Below, piece after piece: positions 33,990-43,196 of a stretch of DNA of 64,000 nt. The notes beneath the pieces are model-generated. The model saw nothing but the letters and a program-made list of their open reading frames with translations. It did no database searches and was not told the DNA's origin. The position numbers and the translations under genes were made by a program. Each line of letters starts with the position of its first letter. Within the stretch, counting starts at the first letter, position 1. The DNA lies in assembly GCA_017933995.1 (NCBI GenBank), contig JAGBKI010000033.1, positions 1 through 64,000 of the forward strand, read 5' to 3'. The DNA comes from Bacteroidaceae bacterium (GTDB lineage Bacteria; Bacteroidota; Bacteroidia; Bacteroidales; Bacteroidaceae).

Positions 33990-34841
33990 ATGAAGCTAAG
34001 ACACCTGTTGGTGGGTTTGGCCGCTGTTGCTACGCTCACCGCCTGCTCCGACTACGCCAAAGTGCTGAAGTCGCACGATGCCTATTATAAATACGAGGCT
34101 GCCAAGGAATACTACACGCGCGGCCAGTACGCCCGCACCGCCACCCTGCTCAACGAGGTGCTTCCCGCCCTGCGCGGCACCGAGCTTGGCGAAGAGGCGC
34201 TCTATCTCCACGGCTCGGCAACCCTCAAAGCGAAGGACTACGACGCCGCTGCGACCATCCTGCGCAAGTACTACACCGACTACCCGCGCGGCCAGTTTGC
34301 CGAGCAAGCCAGCTACAACTGCGGCATAGCACTCTACAAAAGCACGCCCGAGGTGAAGCTCGACCAAACGCCCACCTACGAGGCCGTGACAGAGCTGAGC
34401 CGTTTCATCGAACGCTACCCGCGCAGCCCGCTCACCGTCGACGCCCGCGATAAAATCTTTGAACTTCAGGACAAGCTCGTTGAAAAAGAATGGCTCTCGG
34501 CCAAACTCTATTACGACTTGGGTTCGTACTTCCTCAATTGCAGCAAAGGCGGAAGCAACTACCAAGCGTGCATCGTCACCGCCGAGAACGCCATCCGCGA
34601 CTACCCCTACACCCCGCGCAAAGAGGAGTTCGCCTTTCTCATTGTGCGCGCAAAATTCGGCCTCGCCGACCAGAGCGTGAGCGAAAAGAAGGAAGAGCGC
34701 CTCGTCAGCGCCATAGACGAGTACCACAGCTTTATCGACGAGTTTCCACAGTCGGTACACCGCAGCGAAGCCGACCAGCTCTATCGCAAGTACAGCCGCC
34801 AGCTGAACCGCCCCATACAGACCGAGGAGGAAGAAGCCTGA
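33990..34841 (+). CDS. bamD: Outer-membrane assembly lipoprotein BamD
   Basis: ATG 33990 gives a lipoprotein signal MKLRHLLVGLAAVATLTAC. The longer upstream ORF is only read-through of the intergenic repeats. The mature part (about 265 aa) is TPR repeats: 'YEAAKEYYTRGQYARTATLLNEVLPALRG', 'YYTDYPRGQFAEQASYNCGIALYK' and 'FIERYPRSPLTVDARDKI' fit YfiO/BamD, the periplasmic scaffold of the BAM complex that inserts beta-barrels. It is followed by rpoZ, the usual Bacteroidetes order. Confidence 0.92.
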   Translation: MKLRHLLVGLAAVATLTACSDYAKVLKSHDAYYKYEAAKEYYTRGQYARTATLLNEVLPALRGTELGEEALYLHGSATLKAKDYDAAATILRKYYTDYPRGQFAEQASYNCGIALYKSTPEVKLDQTPTYEAVTELSRFIERYPRSPLTVDARDKIFELQDKLVEKEWLSAKLYYDLGSYFLNCSKGGSNYQACIVTAENAIRDYPYTPRKEEFAFLIVRAKFGLADQSVSEKKEERLVSAIDEYHSFIDEFPQSVHRSEADQLYRKYSRQLNRPIQTEEEEA

Positions 34842-34898
34842 AGCACCGCCCCACCCCACACGAAATTTTCTAACAAACACATACCAACCCACCCCACA

Positions 34899-35237
34899 AT
34901 GGACTACAAAAAGACAAAAGCCCCCACGAACACCGTGACACACAACGTGATGGACTTCTGCGAGGACACCGGAAACATCTACGAGAGCGTTGTCATCATG
35001 TCGAAGCGCGCCAACCAGATAGGCAACGAAATGAAGAACGACCTGCAACGCAAGCTGAAAGAATTTGCACAGGGTAACGACTCGCTCGAAGAGACTTTCG
35101 AAAACCGCGAGCAAGTAGAGATTTCGCGCTACTACGAGAAACTGCCGAAGCCCACGCTTATCGCCGCCGAGGAGTTCGAGAAGGGGAACGTCTACTACCG
35201 CAACCCTGAAAAGGAAAAGGACGCCCTCGACGACTGA
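34899..35237 (+). CDS. rpoZ: RNA polymerase omega subunit, Bacteroidetes type
   Basis: 112 aa. The core 'DTGNIYESVVIMSKRANQIGNEMKNDLQRKL' is the omega motif (ESVV-I-KRA-QI) that wraps the beta' C-terminus and stabilises RNA polymerase. The N-terminal MDYKKTKAPTNTVTHN and acidic C-terminal tail are the lineage form. It lies 57 bp after bamD with no terminator between. Confidence 0.88.
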   Translation: MDYKKTKAPTNTVTHNVMDFCEDTGNIYESVVIMSKRANQIGNEMKNDLQRKLKEFAQGNDSLEETFENREQVEISRYYEKLPKPTLIAAEEFEKGNVYYRNPEKEKDALDD

Positions 35238-35274
35238 ACCCGCCGACAGGTCTGACCAACAAGAAGCCCCAAAG

Positions 35275-35370
35275 AAATAAGGAGGTCTTTTTAAGAAGTT
35301 TAAGCCGCAGACCACAGCCGCCCTGTGGCGCAGCATTAAACTTTTTGAACCCTATAAAACCTTTTCAAGC
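35275..35370. repeat. Intergenic imperfect inverted element
   Basis: 'tttttaagaagtttaag' on the left and 'cattaaactttttgaaccc' on the right are imperfect complements built from '-ttaa-gttt-' words, around a clean hairpin ccacagccgccctgtgg. It is a weaker member of the class. Confidence 0.5.
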
Positions 35371-35376
35371 CCGCTT

Positions 35377-35835
35377 ATGCTCCAACGCATACAGACCGTA
35401 TACCTGCTCATAGCCATCGCCGCCGCCGCCGCGCTCTATTTCGTGCCGCTTGCAGCCACTGCCGCTGCGCCCGAGGCCGTGCTCAGCGCCTGCACACTCA
35501 AAGTAGGCAGCACTACGCAGAGCCTTGTGCCGCCCGTGTGGATGCTGGCCGTGTTCCTCGCGCTGGGCATCGCGCTGCGACTTGCCGCAGTGTTTCGCTA
35601 CAGCGACCGCCGAGGACAGCAACGCCTGTGCCGTTCGGCCATCGTGGCCGACGTGTGCTGGTGCGCCCTGCTGGCCGCCGACATCCACGCCGTGCGACAG
35701 GCGCTGCCCGAATCAGAGTTCACGCCCGTGTGGACCGCCGCTCTCATGGTGCTTCCCGTGTTGTTCACCCTGCTGGCCATACGCGGCATCCGCCACGACG
35801 AACGCCTCGTCCGCGCCGCCGACCGTCTGCGCTAA
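35377..35835 (+). CDS. DUF4293 family membrane protein
   Basis: 152 aa starting MLQRIQTVYLLIAIAAAAALYF, the standard DUF4293 opening (MLQRIQT-YLL). Four hydrophobic helices are visible (about residues 8-30, 51-70, 87-101 and 118-135). The family is restricted to Bacteroidetes and its function is unknown. It follows rpoZ, as in related genomes. Confidence 0.85.
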   Translation: MLQRIQTVYLLIAIAAAAALYFVPLAATAAAPEAVLSACTLKVGSTTQSLVPPVWMLAVFLALGIALRLAAVFRYSDRRGQQRLCRSAIVADVCWCALLAADIHAVRQALPESEFTPVWTAALMVLPVLFTLLAIRGIRHDERLVRAADRLR

Positions 35836-35853
35836 CCCTAAGAAGTTAAAGCC

Positions 35854-36225
35854 ATGTCCCTCAACAAAGTGATGCTCATCGGCAACGTGGGGCGCGAACC
35901 CGAGGTGCGCTACGTAGACGCGGGTGTGCCCACAGCTGTGGTCAGCCTCGCCACGACCAACCCGGGTTACCGCTTGGAAAGCGGCGCACAAGTGCCCGAC
36001 AGCACCGAGTGGCATCGCGTCATCCTGTGGCACAAACTCGCCGAAGTGGTAGAGCGCTACGTCCACAAGGGCGACCTGCTCTACGTGGAGGGCGAAATAC
36101 GCCGCCGCGAGTGGACCGACAAGAAAGGACACGCACACGAAGTGACCGAGATTTGGGCAAAAAAGTTAGAGTTGCTCACCCCAAAATCGCAAAGGGAGCC
36201 GCAGCTGTCCCCGCAACCGCAATAG
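35854..36225 (+). CDS. ssb: Single-stranded DNA-binding protein
   Basis: OB-fold SSB: 'MSLNKVMLIGNVGREPEVRY', 'STEWHRVILWHKLAEVVERYVHKGDLLYVEGEIRRREW'. At 123 aa it is on the short side. The tail ends 'LSPQPQ' instead of the acidic DDDIPF-type tip that recruits partner proteins, so this may be a secondary SSB or one with a changed partner site. It lies 18 bp after DUF4293. Confidence 0.93.
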   Translation: MSLNKVMLIGNVGREPEVRYVDAGVPTAVVSLATTNPGYRLESGAQVPDSTEWHRVILWHKLAEVVERYVHKGDLLYVEGEIRRREWTDKKGHAHEVTEIWAKKLELLTPKSQREPQLSPQPQ

Positions 36226-36321
36226 AAACAGCGCACAGCACGTTTTCCTATAAGTCCATTGGGGTTATAGGGTTTCTCGATCCCCCTATAAATTCAGCCC
36301 CTCTCAAGCCAGCCTCCCCCG

Positions 36322-37569
36322 ATGTCCCCAGCCCTGCTCACCGTCTGCGCCCTCGCGCTGCTCGCGCTGGCTTTCCTCTCCGCCGTGGAACGCGGCTTCA
36401 CTTCGCTCAGCGCCGACGCAGCACGCCGCCTGCGCCACCTCAGCGACCGCAAGCGCGCACGCCTCGTGGCCCTGTTGAGCCACCCGCACCGCCTGCGCCA
36501 GGCCGTGATGCTCTATCGCAGCCTCATGCTGGTGCTGTTCACGGCTTGCGGCCTTTCCGCCGCCACGCGCGCCTACGGCACCGACGGACTGCTCCTCCCC
36601 GCCGTGGTGCTGGGTCTGCTCGCCGTGGTCGCAGCCGGCATCCTGCCCCAGCGGTTAGCAGCCACCTATGCCGTGAGTTTCATCAGCAGCACCGCAACCG
36701 TCACCCATTTCCTTGTGCGCATGGTGCGTCCCTTTACCCTTCGCGCCGAACAGGTTCACAGCGGACACAGCGAGGACCCCGACGTGTCGCTTGAGAACCT
36801 GGAGCGCGCCATCGAGAACTACGGCAGCGACCAAGCCACCGACGGCGAGCGCGACATCCTGCGCAGCATCCTGCGCTTCGGCGACGAAACGGCGGGCGAC
36901 CTCATGACACCGCGCGCCCGCGTCTTCGCGCTCGACGTCAAAGAACCTTTTTCCGACGTGTTGCGCCACATCGAGGAGGAAAACTACTCCAGGATTCCCG
37001 TGTGCGAGGGCACACCCGACCGCGTGCGTGGTATTCTCTACGTCAAAGACCTCCTGCCCCACTTGGACAAACCTGCTGACTTCGATTGGCTTCGCCTGGT
37101 GCGCCAGCCCTATTTTATTCCCGAAAACAAGAGCGTGCGCGACCTGCTGCGCGAATTCAAGAAAAACCGTGTCCACATCGCTGTCGTCGTTGACGAATAC
37201 GGTAGCATGGCAGGTGTTGTCACGATGGAGGACATTTGGGAAGAAATCTTCGGAGAGATTCAGGATGAGTTCGACGACGAGCAGAGCCGCTTCATACGCC
37301 TTGCCGACGGCGACTATATCGTAGAGGGCGACACCAGTCTGGCCGACTTTTGCGACTACTTCCAGCTTGACGCGGACGAAGTGGGAGAGCGTTCGGGCGA
37401 GGCCGACACCGTGGCGGGCCTGATGCTTGCCCTGTGCGACGGATTCCCTGCCGCGCACTACCAGACCGAAGCCTATGGCCTCCACCTCGAGGTGCTGCAA
37501 GTCGAAGCGCGCCGCATCACGAAACTGCGCGCCACGCGCATTGAAGAAAAAGCCACAGATGCGGACTGA
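36322..37569 (+). CDS. gldE: GldE-like CNNM/CBS membrane protein (hemolysin-C family)
   Basis: N-terminal DUF21/CNNM membrane domain (hydrophobic helices at about residues 1-20, 65-85 and 90-110), then two CBS domains ('FGDETAGDLMTPRARVFALD', 'YFIPENKSVRDLLREFKKNRVHIAVVVDEYGSMAGVVTMEDIWEEIFGEI') and a CorC/HlyC transporter-associated domain. The ssb-gldE order is that of gliding-motility gldE in Bacteroidetes, although Prevotella-like cells do not glide; a divalent-cation or T9SS-linked role is possible. Its last 11 bases overlap the next gene. Confidence 0.88.
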   Translation: MSPALLTVCALALLALAFLSAVERGFTSLSADAARRLRHLSDRKRARLVALLSHPHRLRQAVMLYRSLMLVLFTACGLSAATRAYGTDGLLLPAVVLGLLAVVAAGILPQRLAATYAVSFISSTATVTHFLVRMVRPFTLRAEQVHSGHSEDPDVSLENLERAIENYGSDQATDGERDILRSILRFGDETAGDLMTPRARVFALDVKEPFSDVLRHIEEENYSRIPVCEGTPDRVRGILYVKDLLPHLDKPADFDWLRLVRQPYFIPENKSVRDLLREFKKNRVHIAVVVDEYGSMAGVVTMEDIWEEIFGEIQDEFDDEQSRFIRLADGDYIVEGDTSLADFCDYFQLDADEVGERSGEADTVAGLMLALCDGFPAAHYQTEAYGLHLEVLQVEARRITKLRATRIEEKATDAD

Positions 37570-38128
37570 ACGCCTGCAAATCGCCCCGGCGACCATCTGG
37601 ATAGCCACGCTTACACCCCCAGGTGAACCTGCGCGCCGCACACCAATCAGCGAACAGCGCGCAGCCGTGGCCGAACTGCTACGGCTTGCAGGTTTCCCGC
37701 CCCAAGCGCTTGCCCACACGGAACAGGGCAAGCCTTATATATATATAAGCGGTGTGGAAAGCCCACACATCAGCATCTCGCACACCCACACGCACGCCGC
37801 ACTCGCCGTTGCGCCCTGCCCCATCGGACTTGACATCGAGCGCATCAGTCCGCGACCGCTCCGTGTCCTCGGCCGCATCACCGACGCCCACGAGCGTGCA
37901 CTCCTGCCCCACCCTGCATCGGAGGCCGAGGCCACACGCCTGTGGTGCTGCAAAGAAGCGGTCTTCAAACTCCATAGCCCGGCATTACAAGCCGTCACCG
38001 AAATACGCCTCAGCGACTTCACGTCCGCCGAAGCCCGCACAGCCCCGCCCTTTGTAGCCAGCGCGAAGTTTTTGGAGCGCGACAGCAGCGTCATTTGCCT
38101 CGCCAGCGCGACGGACAACACAGTTTAG
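37559..38128 (+). CDS. 4'-phosphopantetheinyl transferase superfamily protein
   Basis: ATG 37559 lies inside the end of gldE (overlap 11 bp) and gives a 189-aa Sfp/AcpT-type enzyme. Signature motifs are 'GLDIERI' (Mg-binding Asp and Glu) and 'WCCKEAVFKL' (the W-KEA-K motif), preceded by 'PHISISHTHTHAALAV'. It transfers phosphopantetheine from CoA to acyl-carrier proteins. The longer upstream start is only the gldE frame shadow. Confidence 0.88.
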   Translation: MRTERLQIAPATIWIATLTPPGEPARRTPISEQRAAVAELLRLAGFPPQALAHTEQGKPYIYISGVESPHISISHTHTHAALAVAPCPIGLDIERISPRPLRVLGRITDAHERALLPHPASEAEATRLWCCKEAVFKLHSPALQAVTEIRLSDFTSAEARTAPPFVASAKFLERDSSVICLASATDNTV

Positions 38129-38338
38129 GTTGCGAAAACTTGAACTGCGATTGCCAAAAGGCGGGAAAAGGAACAAAAAAATGCGCTGCGGCAACATTTT
38201 CGCACGAAAACCACAACGCGCAAAAAGGTTTTGTTTCTAAATTTGTGCCGCTTACACGCAGCAGGCAAGCCAGCCGCAAAGGCGGAGAACTACAAAGCCG
38301 CGCGTAGTGAAGGAAATCAAAAGCATTATTCCATAACA
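38129..38338. other. Intergenic before the RND efflux operon
   Basis: Contains the candidate promoter at 38238-38245. I see no gene and no clear operator for a TetR- or MarR-type repressor. Confidence 0.35.
38238..38245 (+). promoter_or_regulatory. -7 box TAAATTTG for the RND efflux operon
   Basis: Consensus TAnnTTTG, 93 bp before the adaptor ATG. Confidence 0.45.
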
Positions 38339-39502
38339 ATGAAGAAATTGTTTATCCTGGCGCTGCTGCCGCTTGTGTTCGCGGGCTGCGCCAAGAAAGA
38401 GGGGCAGGGACTGCCCGAGGCCAAGAACGAGTATGTGGTGGAGGCCGTGCAATATAGCACCGCCGACATGAACACCAGTTACCCCGCCACCATACGCGGT
38501 AAGGAGGACATCGAAATCCGTCCCAAAATAGCCGGTTTCATCACCAAGGTGTGCGTCGACGAGGGACAGGCCGTGCACGCCGGGCAGGTGCTCTTCGTGC
38601 TCGACAAGGTGCAGTACCAGGAGGCCGTGCGCCAGGCCGAGGCACAGATCAACGTGCTGCGCACCAACATCGCCTCGCAGGAACTGACCATCAGCAACAA
38701 GCAGTACCTCTTCGACCACGAAATCATCAGCCAGTACGACCTCCAGGTGGCCAAAAACACGCTGGAGAGCCTCAAGGCGCAGCTGGAGCAGGCCCAGGCC
38801 GCGCTGGCAGCCGCCAAGGACAACCTGAGCTACTGCAACGTCACCTCGCCCGTGAGCGGCGTCGTGGGTTCAATCCCCTACCGCCTCGGTAGCCTCGTCA
38901 GCGCCTCGTCGCAGCAGGCGCTGACCACCGTGTCGAACATCTCGGCCATGTACGTCTATTTCTCCATGACGGAGAAAGACCTCCTGGCGCTGACCCGCCA
39001 GAGCGGCGGCGTGCAGGGAGCCATCAGCGCGATGCCCAGCGTGGGCCTCAAACTGGCCGACGGCAGCGAATACGGCCTGCGCGGCACGGTGGCCACGGCA
39101 AGCGGCGTCATCGACCAGACAACCGGCTCAGTGTCGATGCGCGCGCTTTTCGACAATCCCGACCGCATACTGCGCAGCGGCGGAACGGCCACCATCCTCT
39201 TCCCCACACACCAGACGCAGGCCATCATCATCCCGCAGAAGTGTACCTACGAAATACAGGACAAGAAGTTCGTCTACGTCGTTGGCTCGGACAACACCGT
39301 CAAGTCGCGCGAAATCACCATTATGGCGCAGAACGACGGCAAGAACTACGTCGTCACCGGCGGCCTGCAGGTGGGCGAGCGCATCGTGACCGACGCCGTG
39401 CTGACGCTCAAGGACGGCATGGCCATCAAGCCCATCACAGCCGAGCAGGCCGCCAAGAACCGCGCACAGGCCGCCGAAGACCTCAAGAACGGGAAGATGT
39501 AA
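38339..39502 (+). CDS. RND efflux periplasmic adaptor (AcrA/MexA family)
   Basis: Lipoprotein signal MKKLFILALLPLVFAGC, then a membrane-fusion protein: lipoyl half 'GKEDIEIRPKIAGFITKVCVDEGQAVHAGQVLFVLD', a long helical hairpin (about 100-160), second lipoyl half 'YCNVTSPVSGVVGSIPYRLGSLV', and the beta-barrel/membrane-proximal domains. It bridges the inner-membrane pump and the outer-membrane channel encoded next. 387 aa, normal length. Confidence 0.93.
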   Translation: MKKLFILALLPLVFAGCAKKEGQGLPEAKNEYVVEAVQYSTADMNTSYPATIRGKEDIEIRPKIAGFITKVCVDEGQAVHAGQVLFVLDKVQYQEAVRQAEAQINVLRTNIASQELTISNKQYLFDHEIISQYDLQVAKNTLESLKAQLEQAQAALAAAKDNLSYCNVTSPVSGVVGSIPYRLGSLVSASSQQALTTVSNISAMYVYFSMTEKDLLALTRQSGGVQGAISAMPSVGLKLADGSEYGLRGTVATASGVIDQTTGSVSMRALFDNPDRILRSGGTATILFPTHQTQAIIIPQKCTYEIQDKKFVYVVGSDNTVKSREITIMAQNDGKNYVVTGGLQVGERIVTDAVLTLKDGMAIKPITAEQAAKNRAQAAEDLKNGKM

Positions 39503-39503
39503 A

Positions 39504-39630
39504 TAAGTTTATAAGTGGATAAGTTAATCAGTAGATCAGTTGTTTGTGTGCGCGCACCCTTTTTGCGCCAGCCTGCAAGGGCTATTGCCAACCAACTAAT
39601 CAACTGATTAACTCATCAACTGATTAACTA
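39504..39630. repeat. Intergenic inverted oligomer-repeat element ('agttaatcagttg' type)
   Basis: The left arm (aagttaatcagtagatcagttg) matches the complement of the right arm (caactaatcaactgattaact, repeated as catcaactgattaac). The GC-rich core is ggctattgcc plus gcgcgcacc. It fills the space between the adaptor and pump genes. Confidence 0.85.
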
Positions 39631-39638
39631 AAACAGCC

Positions 39639-42600
39639 ATGAACTTAGACAACTTCATAAAGAGGCCAGTGCTCTCGACGGTGATTTCCGTGTTCATCGT
39701 CATCCTGGGCTTGCTGGGCCTCATATCGCTCCCCATTTCCAGCTACCCCGACATCGCGCCGCCCACCGTCTCGGTGAGCACCACCTACAGCGGCGCGTCG
39801 GCGCAGACCGTGCTCAACTCCGTCATCGCCCCGCTTGAGGAGCAAATCAACGGCGTGGAGAACATGGACTATATGAGCTCGTCGGCCACCAACACCGGCT
39901 CGGCGCGCATCGACATCACCTTCAAGCAGGGCGCCGACCCAAATATGGCCGCCGTAAACGTGCAGAACCGCGTCTCGATGGCCCAGGGCCTGATGCCCGC
40001 CGAAGTGACGCGCGTCGGTGTCATCACGCAGAAACGCCAGACGGGCTTCCTGCTCGCCATCTCGCTCTACGACGAAAGCGGGCAGTACACGCCCGAATTC
40101 ATCGAGAACTATGCCAAGATCAACATCGTGCCGCAGCTGCAACGTATCAACGGTGTGGGCGACGTGATGGTGATGGGCGGCGACTACAGCATACGCATCT
40201 GGATGGATCCCGAGCGTATGGCCGAGTACCACCTGATGCCCTCCGACATCAGCGCGGCGTTGGCCACGCAGAACATCGAGGCCGCCCCCGGCACCATCGG
40301 CGAGCGCGAGGGCAACACGTTCGAGTACGTGCTGCGCTATCGCGGACGCCTCACCGAGGTGAGCGAGTTCGAGAACATCGTCATCCGTGCCACCGCCGAC
40401 GGCGAGGTGCTCCACCTGCGCGACGTGGCGCGCGTCGAACTCGGACGTATCAGCTACGCCTGGGGCAGTATGTCGAACGGCCACACCGCCGTGTCGTGCA
40501 TGGTGATGCAGCTGGCAGGCTCGAACGCCACGCAGGTCATTGAGGACGCCATCAAGATTCTTGACGAGGCCGAGAAGTCGCTGCCCGCCGGACTGAAGAC
40601 TGCCACGCTGATGAACGCCAACGACTTCCTCTTCGCCTCCATCGAGGAAGTGGTCAAGACGCTCATCGAGGCGTTCGTGCTGGTGTTCCTCGTAGTGTTC
40701 CTGTTCTTGCAAGACTTCCGCTCCACGATTATCCCCGCCATAGCCATCCCCGTGGCTTTGATTGGTACGTTCTTCGTGCTTTATATGATAGGCTTCAGCA
40801 TCAACCTGCTGACGCTCAACGCCCTGGTGCTGGCCATCGCCATCGTGGTGGACGACGCCATCGTGGTGGTCGAGGGCGTCCACGCCAAACTCGACCAGGG
40901 CTACAAGTCGGCGCGCAAGGCCAGCATCGACGCCATGCGCGAACTGGGCGGCGCCATCGTCAGCATCACGCTCGTGATGATGGCCGTGTTCATCCCCGTG
41001 AGCTTCATGTCGGGCACCAGCGGCACGTTCTACCGCCAGTTCGGTCTGACGATGGCCATCGCCATCTTCTTCTCCGCCATCAACGCCCTGACGCTCTCGC
41101 CCGCCCTCTGCGCCGTGTTCCTCAAGGCGCACGGCGACGAACGCCCGCTGGGCGAGCGCGTGAAGGAAGCCACAGCCGAGGCCGCCGAGCAGATGAAGCA
41201 GAAGTACAAGCCCAAGAAGTTCTCGCTGGGCTGGCCGCCGTTCATCACCGTCATCCTGCTCATCGCCACCATCGTGCTGATGGTCTACGGCGCGTTCACC
41301 TTCGAGAACGTCACGTTGAGCATCATCGCCTACGCCATCGCCCTCGTGGCCTTCATCGGGCTGTTCAGCAAACGCTTCGCCGACGCCTTCAACCGCATGT
41401 ACGACCGCCTGCAAGGCCGCTACAAGAAGAACGTGGAGCGTATGGCTAAAGTTCCCGTCATATCCGTGGTGCTCGTGGCAGGCAGCATCGGCTTGCTCGT
41501 CTACCTGATGAACATCACGCCGTCGTCGCTCGTGCCCACCGAGGACCAGGGCGTCGTGATGGGCGCCGTGACGATGCCCCCCGGCACGTCGCAGGACCGC
41601 ACCGAGCAGGTGCTGCGCGAAGTCGACAGCCTCGTGGCCGCCAACCCCGCCGTCAAGATGCACAACGTCATATCGGGCTACTCCATGATGGGTGGGCAGG
41701 GCAGCAGCTACGGCTCGTTCATCATCAAGCTCAAAGACTACGACGAGCGCGGCATCATAGGGCGCGCCGACATCGTGGCCGGTATGCTCTACCTCAAGTG
41801 CCGCGACGTCATCAAGGACGCGCAGGTGCTCTTCTTCACCCCGCCGATGATTCCCGGCTACGGCGCGATGAGCGGTTTCTCAATGAACCTGCAAGACCGC
41901 ACTGGCGGTGACCTCGGCAAGTTCTTTGAGGTGGCGCAGAGCTTCATCGCCGAGCTTTCCAAACGGCCCGAAATCCAGAGCGCGCAGACCACCTTCAACC
42001 CCAACTTCCCGCAGTATATGATTGACATCGACGCTGCGGCCTGTATGAAGGCCGGTCTCTCGCCCAGCGACATCCTCACCACCCTCCAGGGCTACATTGG
42101 CTCGCAGTACGTCAGCAACTTCAACCGCTTCGGAAAGATGTACCGCGTGATGATACAGGCCGAGCGCAGCGAGCGCACCAACCTGGAGAGCCTCAAGAAG
42201 ATCAAGGTGCGCAACGGCGCCGAGATGGCTCCTATCACACAGTTTATGAACATCACGCGCGTGTACGGCCCCGACAACATCAACCGCTTCAACATGTACA
42301 CGGCCATCGCCATCAACGGCACGCCCGCCGACGGCTACACCAGCGGCCAGGCGATTCAGGCGGTGAAGGAAGTGGCCGAGAGCCTGCCGCAGGGCTACAG
42401 CTACGAGTTCAGCTCGATGTCGCGCGAGGAGGCGAACAGCACCAACACCACCGCCATAGTCTTCCTGCTGTGCTTCGTGTTCATCTACCTGCTGCTCTCC
42501 GCCCAGTATGAGAGCTACCTGCTGCCGTGGGCGGTGCTGCTCAGCGTGCCGTTCGGCCTGATGGGTTCGTTCGTCTTCATCCAGGCGATGGGCGGCATTG

Positions 42601-43058
42601 ACGCGCTCATTCAGAGCCAGATACACGTATCGCTGCTTGGCTCGGCCAGCAACAACATCTACGTGCAGATTGCGCTTATCATGCTGATGGGTCTGTTGGC
42701 CAAGAACGCCATCCTCATCATCGAGTTCGCCCTCGAACGCAGAAAGATGGGCATGAGCATCAAGTGGGCCGCCATCCTCGGCTCCGCCGCCCGTCTGCGT
42801 CCTATCTTGATGACGAGCTTCGCCATGATTATCGGCCTGCTGCCTATGATGTTCGCCTTCGGCGTCGGCGCCAACGGCAACCGCGCCCTCGGCACCACGG
42901 CCATCGGCGGTATGCTCATCGGTATGCTCTTCCAGATATTCGTCGTGCCCGTCCTCTTCATCATCTTCCAAAGCATCCAGGAGCGCTTCAGCCCCATGCG
43001 CTGGGACGACGTCGAGAACGAGGACGTCAAGGCCGACCTCGCGCAGTATGCAGAGTGA
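39639..43058 (+). CDS. RND efflux pump inner-membrane transporter (AcrB/MexB, HAE1 family)
   Basis: 1139 aa, twelve TM helices, two large periplasmic loops. Opens 'MNLDNFIKRPVLSTVISVFIVILGLLGL' like AcrB. The proton-relay Asp pair is in TM4 'AIAIVVDDAIVVVEG', and C-terminal TM11 is 'LMGLLAKNAILIIEFA'. It is longer than AcrB by about 90 residues, partly through a hydrophilic-then-hydrophobic insertion after TM6 (about 505-600: KQKYKPKKFSLGWPPF, followed by two extra hydrophobic segments), seen in some Bacteroidetes pumps. It exports drugs or bile-like amphiphiles in exchange for protons. The 672-aa opposite-strand ORF is a shadow. Confidence 0.95.
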   Translation: MNLDNFIKRPVLSTVISVFIVILGLLGLISLPISSYPDIAPPTVSVSTTYSGASAQTVLNSVIAPLEEQINGVENMDYMSSSATNTGSARIDITFKQGADPNMAAVNVQNRVSMAQGLMPAEVTRVGVITQKRQTGFLLAISLYDESGQYTPEFIENYAKINIVPQLQRINGVGDVMVMGGDYSIRIWMDPERMAEYHLMPSDISAALATQNIEAAPGTIGEREGNTFEYVLRYRGRLTEVSEFENIVIRATADGEVLHLRDVARVELGRISYAWGSMSNGHTAVSCMVMQLAGSNATQVIEDAIKILDEAEKSLPAGLKTATLMNANDFLFASIEEVVKTLIEAFVLVFLVVFLFLQDFRSTIIPAIAIPVALIGTFFVLYMIGFSINLLTLNALVLAIAIVVDDAIVVVEGVHAKLDQGYKSARKASIDAMRELGGAIVSITLVMMAVFIPVSFMSGTSGTFYRQFGLTMAIAIFFSAINALTLSPALCAVFLKAHGDERPLGERVKEATAEAAEQMKQKYKPKKFSLGWPPFITVILLIATIVLMVYGAFTFENVTLSIIAYAIALVAFIGLFSKRFADAFNRMYDRLQGRYKKNVERMAKVPVISVVLVAGSIGLLVYLMNITPSSLVPTEDQGVVMGAVTMPPGTSQDRTEQVLREVDSLVAANPAVKMHNVISGYSMMGGQGSSYGSFIIKLKDYDERGIIGRADIVAGMLYLKCRDVIKDAQVLFFTPPMIPGYGAMSGFSMNLQDRTGGDLGKFFEVAQSFIAELSKRPEIQSAQTTFNPNFPQYMIDIDAAACMKAGLSPSDILTTLQGYIGSQYVSNFNRFGKMYRVMIQAERSERTNLESLKKIKVRNGAEMAPITQFMNITRVYGPDNINRFNMYTAIAINGTPADGYTSGQAIQAVKEVAESLPQGYSYEFSSMSREEANSTNTTAIVFLLCFVFIYLLLSAQYESYLLPWAVLLSVPFGLMGSFVFIQAMGGIDALIQSQIHVSLLGSASNNIYVQIALIMLMGLLAKNAILIIEFALERRKMGMSIKWAAILGSAARLRPILMTSFAMIIGLLPMMFAFGVGANGNRALGTTAIGGMLIGMLFQIFVVPVLFIIFQSIQERFSPMRWDDVENEDVKADLAQYAE

Positions 43059-43067
43059 CACCATAAT

Positions 43068-43190
43068 TAAAAAGTAAAAAGTAAAAAATGAGTTATGCTT
43101 TGCTGCGGGAAAACCCAGCAAGCCCAGTCAGCCCAGCAAGCCCAGTCCTCGTAACTCAACTTTTAACTTTTATCTTTTAACTTTTAACTC
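43068..43190. repeat. Intergenic inverted oligomer-repeat element ('aaaaagt' type, 1)
   Basis: The left arm 'taaaaagtaaaaagtaaaa' with 'atgagtta' pairs with 'taactcaacttttaactttt' and onward. The core holds repeated 'agcccagcaagcccagtc'. The same family occurs at 44626-44779 and 51965-52209. Confidence 0.85.
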
Positions 43191-43196
43191 GAAGTA

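Noticed and set aside
39645..41663. 672-aa ORF opposite the RND pump gene
   Set aside because: Antisense shadow rich in His, Gly and Asp; no motif.
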